A DNA stretch of 64,000 nt from Zasmidium citrigriseum. Its lineage: Eukaryota > Ascomycota > Dothideomycetes > Mycosphaerellales > Mycosphaerellaceae. The stretch covers positions 186,001 through 250,000 of the forward strand of contig NHNW01000032.1 in the NCBI GenBank assembly GCA_002786025.1. The letters run 5' to 3'. Positions 53,500 through 63,060 of this stretch are shown in pieces (the first letter of the stretch is position 1; every line of letters starts with the position of its first letter). The position numbers and the translations under genes are program-made. The notes under the pieces are model-generated. The model was not told the DNA's origin and did not search any database. It was given only the letters and a program-made list of their open reading frames with translations.

Positions 53500-54530
53500 C
53501 TCGCTAACTACCGCGCTAAGTACTATATCCGCGGATCTAGTAACGCTAATATATCGGATCTTAAGGCCGTTAAATTGGTCCTAGAGACGGAGTACGAAGA
53601 GCTTTAGATAGAACGTAACTATATCTTTAGCTTACCTATAAATAGCGGCTACGAGTAGGAGGCCCGCTAATAGTAAGTCCGCGAGATTAAGAATACTATC
53701 GAGTATCTTAAGATAGATCGAGATTAGATCCGCTTAACCCTAATCGGCGAAGAGAATAGAGTATCGGATATTATAGACGCCTTTATTCGCGACTACCTCG
53801 CCGTATACCCTAGAGCGATAGTTACTCCTACTATAGTTACTAAGGATTATATATTCCAAGTAGTAGAACTAAGAGTTCGAGCTACCCGCCTATAGTATTA
53901 GATCTTCCGCCTTATAGAAGAGGGTACTAGAGGGTAGCGCGACGACAATCGAGGTACGCGTTTTAATATTAACGAGATCCGAGCTAATCTAGACTTACTC
54001 TAGCGAGATATCGCTCTATAGGAGCGTATCCTTAATAAGTATACTATTATAGGAAACGAACGCCTCCGCTAGGATATCGATCTATAGCGTAAGCTCGAGA
54101 ATTGCTATACCTACTACCCTCCTAGCTACTACGACTCCTACCGCTCGATCTATCGCCTAGGTTATCGTAACGATACTACTAGCCGTATAGTCGGCACTAC
54201 CTATAGTCCCTAGCTACCTATTAATACTAACTTTATTATAGTATATATCGATAGCGTTAATAGACTATTCCCGAATCCCTCGAACCTATAGATAGCTTAG
54301 ATTACTACCTAAGTCTATTAGCTCGATACGTAAGGAAGAAATACTCGTCGTAGCTATATAGGTCTAGATAGACTACTTCGTTAGGAGAGGCCTAAGACTA
54401 ACCGAGTCTCTAAGGATTAGAGCTAAGTCGTATAAGCTAACCGCCGTAGGTTAGAACGCTTATAAGGATATCGTGTCCTAGACTACTAGTACTAGAAGTA
54501 ACGAGTTAAGTATAGAAAGGGGGATAGCTA
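53500..54530 (+). pseudogene. Extra decayed reading frame A of the inner retrotransposon
   Basis: One plus-strand frame stays protein-like over about 1 kb apart from RIP-type TAG/TAA. It is rich in Arg, Leu, Glu and Gln and probably coiled coil (IEYLKIDRDQIRLTLIGEEN). The block RDDNRGTRFNINEIRANLDL recurs in frame B as RDDNPDPRFNTAEIDTNLRY. I do not recognise the family. No RT, integrase or env-type signature is visible. It is placed where some plant and animal Gypsy elements carry an extra ORF. Confidence 0.5.
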
Positions 54531-54859
54531 GGGAGAAATAGATAGAAGAATCGGGAGATAGCTTATAGTAATAGCTACTTCTTCCCTACGAGCCTTCTAG
54601 TTTAGAGCTCCTTAGTATAAAACCTTTATTTCCCTTTCTTAACGAGACGTATTAAACTTTCTAGAGCGATCTAATAGATACGATATATTTATATAATCTT
54701 TAAACTAAAAGGATTACGAGCCGTAACTTCCTTTTTCGGACTAGCGTATACCGCTAGTATAACCTCCCGCCGCTTTTCGAATTTTAACTTCCTTTCCGCT
54801 ATACTATAATATTAACCTTTAGTATCTACTCTTATCTAATAGGAGCTTTATTAAAAGCT

Positions 54860-55870
54860 AAACGCCTATTACGCGCCTAACGCTATATACCTATTAATTT
54901 CCGAGCGAGAAAGAGTAAGATAGTTTAGGCGGAGATTTAAGAGCTAGCTAAAGTAGCTAAGACTAAGTACCTCGAATTATAGATAGAGCGTAACTACCTT
55001 ACTACTAGTACGACTATACTAGAGGCTCGCCGCTAGCGTATTCGCGAACTAGAGAACCTAATTAAGCGGGTTATAACGGATACCTATTAGCTTTATTAGT
55101 AGGATAACGACGAGGCGTAGATTAAGGCTAACCTAATAGGTACTTTCGATAACGCCTACTCTGCCGCCTATAATAGCGCCGCTACCCCTTAGTATCTCTA
55201 GGATTAGTATCTTTAGAATCGCGTTAAACTATATATTCTCCGTACCCGCCCTTAGACTTAGATCTTCTAGATTCTCTAATAAGGCGGTACTAGCTAGCGC
55301 GACGACAACCCGGATCCTCGCTTTAATACGGCCGAGATCGATACGAACCTACGCTATCTTAATAGAGATATTACCCTCTAGGAAACTATCCTCCGCGAGT
55401 ATACCGCCTATAGCGATATCCGTACGCGCTAGGAGGCGGATCTTTAGTAAGAACTCGAGCGTCGCCGTAACTATCTAGCTCCTAGCTCTAGTAACTCTCG
55501 TCGCTCTATCTACTATCTTAGATATACTAACGACTTAGCGGATCGTACGCTCGGTACTACTAATAGTCCGATATTACCTACTCTTAACACCCGCCGAGCT
55601 ACTATTAATAGAGTAGATCGCTAGGTAGAGACTAATCCCCTAAATATAGCTATAGCTAGGATTAGCGCCCGTATTTATTAACTCGACTAGCTTCGTACTA
55701 ATACCTACCGCGCCCGCGCTCGACTCGATCCTCTACTTTATTAGGAGCGCCCCGAGCTTAACTTAGTATACGCGGACTAGACTAACGTAGCCTAGGCCGA
55801 CTAGTCCCGCCTAAGCCGCCTATAATTTACGCTACTAATTACGAAAAGTCCTTTCGACTAGGCTATCCTT
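54860..55870 (+). pseudogene. Extra decayed reading frame B, homologous to frame A
   Basis: Same length and composition as frame A, about 50% GC. Shared order of blocks: LELQIERNYL (A: LQIERNYIF), RDDNPDPRFNTAEIDTNL, LNRDITLQETILREY (A: LQRDIALQERILNKY), RSIYYLRYTND (A: RSIYRLGYRND). So A and B arose by internal duplication within the element before RIP. Unknown function; probably a coiled-coil structural protein. Confidence 0.5.
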
Positions 55871-56252
55871 ACAATTTAAGAGGCGTTTAGGGAGGAAAGT
55901 TCGGAGGGACTAGGGAGAAAAGATATAGGAATATATAAGTCGCGGAGGATAGATACCGCCTTAACCGATCTAGGGATTAGAGTTCTCTAGTAATACGATT
56001 AACCGTACCTTTCTAGACCTTATATTCTTTTGTTATTTCCTTTATAATATCTGAAATTGTATCCTTACCGTCGGCGGTAATAGAAGTCTATACTATACCT
56101 CCCCTACCCCTTACTAATACCTACGCTCGTTACTATTATAGATATAGAAGCTATCCCTACTTACCGCCTAATTCTAATAAAGTTAAACGTGGATTCTAGA
56201 ACTACCTAGCCGACGTTCTCGACCCTTAATAGGCTCGGTATACCCTAACTAT

Positions 56253-56279
56253 ATTTCGTACCCCTATAGGATATAAAAT
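56253..56279. repeat. Element palindrome, copy 4 (opposite orientation)
   Basis: ATTTCGTACCCC-TATA-GGATATAAAAT, the reverse arrangement of copies 1-3. It lies between extra frames B and C. Confidence 0.7.
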
Positions 56280-56689
56280 CGATTCCGCTCTTATTAGGCA
56301 CCTAATACCTACGCCTATATTCCGAAGACATAAGACAACCGCCTCCGTATCTAAAAACCTTTTAAGACTACCGCTATTGTTATATACTTTAATTTATAGG
56401 GCTTAGTATATAGAGTGCCGGGTAACTACTATAAACTACGCCTCTACGGCGAATACGGGCTAATTACGAGGCGAGGAATCGACTAGAATAATTATAGGTG
56501 CCTTAGAAGCGTTTATATTTACTATTTGCTATAGAAGAAGACCCTAGCGGTAGTAGCCGCGAAATCTACGGTCCTCTACCCTTCTTAAGCCTAGTTTATT
56601 TCTAGAACTTCCGATACTTTACTACTACTAAACTAACTTCCGGCTTTACTTCCTCTACCTCTTCTTTACCCCTTTTAGATCTACTACCT

Positions 56690-59600
56690 TCGACACTATC
56701 TATAGACTCTATTAATACTATCTTTCCGAATAGATCTCTAACGCCTACTACTATAGCGCCTTCTAGAGCTAGACCTATTATCCCCGATAATATAGCCGAG
56801 TAGGCTATTACTTATATAGTAAAGTCCCTTACGGCCGACGCTAACGACGAGATCGTACTCCGCGAAGCCCTCGGCGGACTCCCCTTCCTTAAGATACGCC
56901 GCCGCTAGCTCGGATTTAAGAGCTCTATTAGTAATAAGGATATTAAGATCTTTAACCTAAATATAAAGGATTTTAAGGCACGTGTTTCCGGTATAGAAGA
57001 GTATTAGTAGAAGCGTCTTTCCGAATTTATCTATAGCGTCCTTAACTTATAACTTCTCGCGGCGGCTATTAATACCGATATTATAGTCTCTAGTCTCGAA
57101 AACGCCCTCGGATTAAAGGCCTAGCGAATTATTAGCAATCTCCCCGACAAGTTCTCTATCGTTAAATAAGCGTAGAAAGTCGGCCGAGATACTCGCGATA
57201 GGTACTGTTAGCTACTAAAACTTATTAGTACTAACTAGACTAGTAACGAACTCCGTTAGGAATTTATCTACGACTTTATATAGCCGTTCGTAGCCGAGGA
57301 CCGCTAGAAGTATATATACGCCTTTATTACTAAGTACTAGAACTAGCTAATAGTAGCCCCGCTTTTATCGAAGGCTATTATTTAGCGAACTATTAACTAG
57401 TCTAGGTAGCGAGGTACTAATAATAAGTTCTATTTAGTCTCCTCGGATCTTTAGAACTTAATAGTTAATACTAGAAAGGAAGCCGAGCGGTAGATAAGGA
57501 ACAAAGCGGAGATTAAGAAGATTAATCTAGAGGACCCTACTATTAAAGCTTATATCGACGCCTAGGGATACGAGTTTACCCCTAATATATTCCTTTAGAA
57601 GAAGACCTACCTATCCCTAGCTCCGCCTACGCCCCGCCCTAATAATCCTCCTCCTCCTAGGCTAAATAGGCTACCTATACTAAAGCCCTCGAAGGATACT
57701 ACTTAGCTAAAGCTAGTTTAGAATCCGAACCTACTAGCTACTCGCCGTAGTAAGCGTCTTAACCCTAACGAGTAGCCTTAAACCTAGCTCGCGGATTATA
57801 CTCGCCTACGTACTAACTCTTAGAGTTCCTATAAGTCGGGCTCTTAGACGCCTAGCTAGTCTCGTAAGTAGACCCCTTTATAGTCGCCTACTTCTCGCTA
57901 ATCCTAGGCTTCTAGAAAGGCTAGTTCGGAAGTTTCCTATACCTCTAATCCGAAATCTAACTTAGACCTTAAGTTATATACGAAGTACGCCTATAGTACT
58001 TCTACCGCCCTAATTTCGCTTATTAACTCGAATACTACCCTTAAGATATAAGATATCCTTCTAGATCCGGATAAGATCTAACTACTAGAAATCTACTACT
58101 AGGAGTATTAGAAGAATAGTAAGGTACTCTATACTCTATACGTTAAGAAGCTTACTAGTCTAATAGGTTTATAGACTAAGCCTAGCGAGTCGTACGATCG
58201 GATAGTTAAGATATATAATAGGCGTCGCGATCTATACGCTTTTCGGTAGGCGAATCCTAATCTATTCTATATTAAGGGAATAGGAAACGTTCCTTCTAAC
58301 GCTCTCGGACTATATCGACTTAGTACTAGACTAAAGAATAGAGGGTACTTCCTCCCTACTAAGTAGTCGAACCTAACTAACCCTTAGAATCTAGAATAGG
58401 CGATATTCCGAGCTCTCGGCCTAACTAAGGCTAATAAGGATAAGTAGGACGGCGATAGTAACCTTATCGTAAATAGACTATTCGACTAGTAGAAGGAGTT
58501 TAAGAATTCTAAGACTAGTTAGACTATATATAATACGATACTAGAAGAGCTTAAGATATACTAGTAGTACTAGCGAAAGATCCGCGACGTTAATAACGCT
58601 AGCTAGGGTCGAACTTAAGTCTTCTTACTCGCCTAGTAGATTATACGTATAGATCCTATATACTACCTACTAACTATACTACTACGCTGCGATTATACGC
58701 CTTTCCTCTACCCCTACCCGTACTATATTAAAGACTAGTATACGAATAACTTCTCGACCTAGGGATTTCGATATATCGATAGTAATATTCGTAAGATAAG
58801 AGAGACTAGAGGTAGGTAGTACATAATTTAAGGCTCCCTTTCTCTATACGTAGAGGCGAGTAATAACTATACTAAGATTATCCCTAGCCTATATAAGCTA
58901 GAGCTATAGAACAAGTAGGTAAATCGTATTATAAGGGATATACCTAATAAGAAAGGTAGCCGAGTCGAGACGATTAATAATAAGATATAGACTCCGGAAG
59001 ATATCTAGAATACTAGCCGTAACTAGAAGGTAGTACCTTATAGTAAGGCTTTAGGTATTCGTATCTCTAAGCCTACTCTTCTATATAGTACGCCTAGGAT
59101 TAATCCGGTACCTAGTAGTAGCCGTAACTAGGACTATAGTAACCTCTTCCCTTAGTATACTAAAGTTAATCCTTAGAATAGAGATCCGGAGATTACTAGC
59201 GCTAGTACTTAGGAAGAGATAAGCTACTCCTATCGCGACATAACGGCTCCGCCTATAATACCCTCTAGCTACCCGAATAAGTACGGAAAGATCCCTTTCG
59301 CTTTCCCGGCCGCGGTTCGTATAGATAAGTAGTAGGATATTACTTACGCCTTAACTTACTAGAAGAAGTAGAACGATCTATAAGTTGTCCTCGCTTAGCG
59401 TTAGTTTATATAACGCCTCCGAAACTAGTACGGACCTAGGAATAACGGTAAGGGTAATAAGAATACTAACTTTACCGACTTCTTATCGTACTACCGTAAG
59501 TGTATTACTTAAGACTTCTAGAAGCGCTAGAGTTAGGTATAGATCTTAGAGAAGGATCTATATAAGGGTAAGAGCTTCTTTAAGAATAGTATAGACTTTA

Positions 59601-59715
59601 GTAAGCTCCTACCGCTAGACTACTCTATAGACATAGAAGATAATAAGGGCGAAGAGCCGCCTTCTTACCTCGAGAACAACTTTATTAACTCTCGTAGTAA
59701 TACTATTCTATCTTA
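56690..59715 (+). pseudogene. Extra decayed reading frame C of the inner retrotransposon
   Basis: About 1,000 codons in one plus-strand frame, broken only by RIP-type TAG/TAA. It begins with a compact helical part (VLREALGGLPFLKIRRR, FNLNIKDFKARVSGIEEY), then a Pro/Ser/Arg-rich linker (PPTPRPNNPPPPRLNRLP), a domain with LYAFRQANPNLFYIKGIGNV, and a C-terminal charged part ending near TAA 59,714. I do not recognise the family. A retroviral-type capsid-like or host-derived origin is possible. No transmembrane segment is obvious, so an envelope protein is unlikely. Confidence 0.5.
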
Positions 59716-59727
59716 AGGAGGGAAAGA

Positions 59728-59758
59728 TTTCGTACCCCTACGGGGTATAAAATTATTA
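59728..59758. repeat. Element palindrome, copy 5 (opposite orientation)
   Basis: ATTTCGTACCCC-TAC-GGGGTATAAAAT, just after the end of extra frame C and 120 bases before the polypurine tract. Confidence 0.78.
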
Positions 59759-59866
59759 TATAGGCCTAGGTAGTAGGGCGTTTAATATAAGATTTTCTTT
59801 TATAATTTAAGCGATTTGTATAATAAGTGCGATAGATATAATAAGTCTATAGGTTAGACTTATAGT

Positions 59867-59877
59867 AAGGGAGGGAA
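59867..59877 (+). promoter_or_regulatory. Polypurine tract of the inner retrotransposon
   Basis: AAGGGAGGGAA directly precedes the 3' LTR and would prime plus-strand DNA synthesis. Confidence 0.75.
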
Positions 59878-60233
59878 TATAGGCTAGCTAGCTAGCTTCT
59901 ACGGAAACTACCGCGGCTACTAGCGCCTACCTTTAACTTCTAAGCTACGAGTACTATTATTATTATTATAATACCTACTTTATATATACGACTAGCTTCT
60001 TATATATTATACGACATAGATAGATATAGTAAAATCCTATATACTAAACTTCTTCTCTTCTTTTATAGCTTCCTCTGGAAGTACCTCTATATATACGAAT
60101 ACCTCCGTATATCCGAAATTGCTAATAGAGCTATATTATACCCTCTACTAAGATCTATCGCCTATAACCCCTCTTAGGCTCTATTACCTACTTAGCGCGT
60201 ATAGATAGGTTAGTCTATAGGCGCCGGGTTATA
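59878..60233 (+). repeat. 3' LTR of the inner 15.8 kb retrotransposon
   Basis: Direct repeat of 44,409-44,764 with no indel. Differences by eye include TATAG/TACGG, CTGCCG/CTACCG, TTCCGAG/TTCTAAG and CCGG/CTGG, most of them C/T or G/A changes typical of RIP. It is followed by CTAT, the likely target duplication. Confidence 0.9.
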
Positions 60234-60239
60234 CTATTA

Positions 60240-60640
60240 TACGAGGAACTATACCCCTCTCCCCCTCTTTCTAGAATCGAGTATAGTATCGATATCGTAA
60301 TAGTCTTTAACCTAGTTAGCTTAGGTAACTTAAATTAGTAGAGGGCGAGCGCTAACGTCGACGTTAGGAGGGTAAGGTTTAAATAGGTTAGGGCTAAAGG
60401 TATTATAGACTATAATAGAGGCTAGGTTAAAGTCGAGCTTAAAGGCTTTACTACCGTAGAGGATATTAGTAATCGTAACTAGTCTATACTATTTAATATC
60501 GAGCTTCTTAGTAGGGCGCGAAGTTATCTAGTACTAGGTATCGACGTAAACCCGATCGCCTATCTTATAGTAAGGTAGTATAGCTCTATTAACGTTAGTA
60601 TAGTCGGCCTACGTCTACTAAGCTAGTAGGATCTAGTCCT
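60240..60640 (-). pseudogene. Integrase C-terminal part and broken chromodomain (decayed)
   Basis: Blocks GDRVYVDT (for KVGDxVxLxT), RPTKKLDIK, SPNLFKPYPPNV and YDIDTILDSRKRGRGV then FLV. This is the end of a Ty3/Gypsy integrase leading into a chromodomain, and the sequence leaves the family at 60,233 where the inner element begins. Confidence 0.75.
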
Positions 60641-60739
60641 AGAGGAACGCCTAAATATCCTTTATCCTAGCGGCGAACTTATTAGTAGTAGTAGTAGTAA
60701 GTCGTTAGGCTTAAGGTATAGTCTAGAGCTACGGCGGTA

Positions 60740-61560
60740 GCGTAGTAATAGAGGTACGTAGATTTCTAGCGGTCTTAGCGTAGATAGGCGATACTCCTAT
60801 AGTCTCGTAGATATTATTATTATAGGCGACCTAGAATAAAGGAAGCTAGTCTATCTAGTCGTCCTATATATACGATACGAAAGCTTAGAGGAAGCGTTCT
60901 ATATCTTTATTCGAGTTCTTAGCTTATCCGTTAGTCTAAGGGTAGAAGGTAGTAGATAAACGGTAATTAATATAAAGGAGTTAGTAGAAGCGGCGCTAGA
61001 ATACTGAGATCTACTAGCTACTATAGTCGCTAATAATACGTAAAGGTATTCCGTAGTAGCGATAGTACCTATTAACTATAATATAGGCGATATACTTAGC
61101 TTCTATAGATAGGACGCTAATAGCCTCTACGCCTTTACCTATCTAGTTAGTAATAGTAAGAATATTAGTATACTCTTAGCTATCGATAGCGTTCTAGTAA
61201 GAAGGGAGGGAAACGATAAAGTCTATAGCTATATTATCCTATACTATAAACGGTAGTAGTAAGGGTTATAATAGGCTAGCCTTAAGATTATTAGATTATT
61301 TATTAGATAGGTAGTTATAATAGTTACGAGTCGCTTAACGGGCGGCGTAAGAGAGGCTAGACTAGATAAAGTCTCGCTAGATATAATCGAGTATCTTAGC
61401 TCGTCCTACGTAGCTATATTGTTCGTAATAGTACTTTGTAATCTTACGATAAAGCTCGGAGTTAGTAGGGACGTAGAGGGTATAGAGGCCGTAGCGATTC
61501 TTAATATAGATAAGGCTACTAACGACTTTAGTATCGCGGTCGTCTATCTTCTACGAGTAG
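60740..61560 (-). pseudogene. Integrase of the chromodomain Gypsy element (decayed)
   Basis: NRYGLYTLYVPTNSELYRKI, GRAKILDYI, RDFI and IAIDFIVSLPS match the integrase zinc-binding region and start of the catalytic core (first Asp in the AxDFI block). Positions normally His/Cys in the HHCC finger have become Tyr, as RIP of CAY and TGY gives TAY. Confidence 0.78.
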
Positions 61561-61899
61561 AGTAGTTTAGTAGGTAGTCCGTTAGTTACTTACTAGGCGG
61601 CTAGCTAGATATCCGAGTCTATATAGGCCTAGCGAATCGTTTCGAAGATATCTAGTTCTTAGTAGAGGTCGATACTCGTTAAACTTAAGTTAATATCTAA
61701 GTAGACGAGGTTCTTTACTAGTAGTAGTATACGAAGCTACTAAGTAAGCCGTAGGTCGGAAGGATTAGAAGGGCGATCTTATAGTTAGCGAGTAAGGCTA
61801 TTAGGCTTAGTACCTTATATACCTAGCTAGTAGATAACCTTAAAGAAGAACTACGAAAGGAACTTAGACTAACGAGCTTATCGCCTATTAAGTTATTTA

Positions 61900-62270
61900 C
61901 TAGTCGTAAAGTACTCTAGATTCTTATAGTCTAAGTAGACGAGAACTAGCTTACCCTCGGTATCCGATAAGTCTATATCGTTATAGTCGTAATATAATAT
62001 AAGTTCTAGTCTCTATTCCTCGAACGCTTTAATAATAGCGAGTAACTCCTTATCGTAGATATTATAGTTATATTCTTAAGGAGTTATCTTCTTTAATATA
62101 TAGGCGACTAGGCGAAGGATACCCTCGTTATTATACTACGATAGTATAGTAGCCGTAACGAAGTTAGAGGCGTTAGTTTCTATAACTATCGCTCTTCTAG
62201 GAATAAAATATATAAGTACTATATCGCTAGTAAAGGCTACCTTAAGGGCTACGAACGCTTTCTCGTAGGC
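61900..62270 (-). pseudogene. RNase H of the chromodomain Gypsy element (decayed)
   Basis: VIETNASNFVTATILS (for VxETDASDxAxGAVLSQ) and LRLVAYILKKITPQEYNYNI followed by DKELLAI are the standard Ty3/Gypsy RNase H motifs. The two central Asp residues read Asn, again a TpG-type RIP change. Confidence 0.8.
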
Positions 62271-62279
62271 GTCCGTCTA

Positions 62280-63060
62280 GGTAAAAGCTTCTCGCTTATT
62301 GTCTGTCTTCCTTATTAGGTTAGTTAGTAGTAGTACGAGCTTCGAGTACCCGCGAACAAAACGTCTATAGAAGTTAGCAAAGCTAAGGAAGGAGAGGATA
62401 TCTTTAACTAAGCGAGGCGTTTACTAGGCGTAGATAGCTTCTACTTTAGTAGGGTCTATACGAATACCGTCCGTACCGATAATAAGGCCTAGATACTTAG
62501 TTTATTTAACGTAGAACTTGCACTTATCGATATCTAGCTAAAGTCCTATAGCTTAGAGCTTATCGAGTACCTTCTAAACGTAAATAATATATTCTTCGTA
62601 GGTATCGCTAAAGATAAGGAGGTTATCGAGGTAGGCGGAGATAAAGTTATCTAGATAATCGCGAAGTAAGTCGTTAATATACGACTAGAACGTACTAGGG
62701 GCGTTATAGAGCCTAAATAGTATAATAAGGTACTTAAACTACCTATACCTCGTAGTAAAGGTAGTCTTCTACTTATCGCCTTTAGCGATACGGATATAAT
62801 TAAAAGTAGCAATTACGTTAAGCTTTATATACTATTACTTACTAGCTATCTTATTAAGGGTGTCCTAAATTAAGGGTATAGGGTACCTACTCTTAATTAT
62901 AAGCTTATTTAACGCTTAGAAGTCTTAATAGACTCGTAACCCGCTACTAGGCTTATAGACTATAAGGACTAGTAAAGCGGCTAAAGATATACTCGGACGA
63001 ATATTTCCCTTCTCTAGCTAATTATCTATCTACTTCTTAATAACTTTATTTTTAATAGTA
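62280..63060 (-). pseudogene. Reverse transcriptase of the chromodomain Gypsy element (decayed)
   Basis: Clear Ty3/Gypsy RT: EKGNIRPSISLAA, YKPSSGLRVY, ALNKLIIKSRYPIPLI, LYNAPSTF, SYINDLLRDYLDNFISAYLD and KYLGLIIGTDGIRIDP. The catalytic YLDD reads YLDN (62,622-62,633): GATGAC has become GATAAC. This single change would kill the enzyme even without the many stops. Confidence 0.9.

Larger units (their letters stand above)
44409..60233 (+). mobile_element. 15.8 kb Ty3/Gypsy-like LTR retrotransposon with extra reading frames, RIP-inactivated
   Basis: Bounded by matching 356-base LTRs. Ahead of the 3' LTR is AAGGGAGGGAAT (59,867-59,878), a polypurine tract. In order on the plus strand: a leader of about 1.3 kb, gag, aspartic protease, reverse transcriptase, RNase H and integrase (to about 52,800). 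Then come three long decayed frames of unknown function (about 53,500-54,530; 54,860-55,870; 56,690-59,715) before the 3' LTR. Typical Gypsy elements are 5-8 kb. The element lies inside the chromodomain of another Gypsy element. All frames carry many TAG/TAA from RIP, so it is not active by itself. Confidence 0.85.

Noticed and set aside
56690..59715. Envelope-type protein as identity of extra frame C
   Set aside because: No signal peptide or transmembrane segment can be seen.
44409..60233. CRISPR-like array formed by the five palindromes
   Set aside because: Spacing is 3-4 kb with coding frames between, and the host is a eukaryote.
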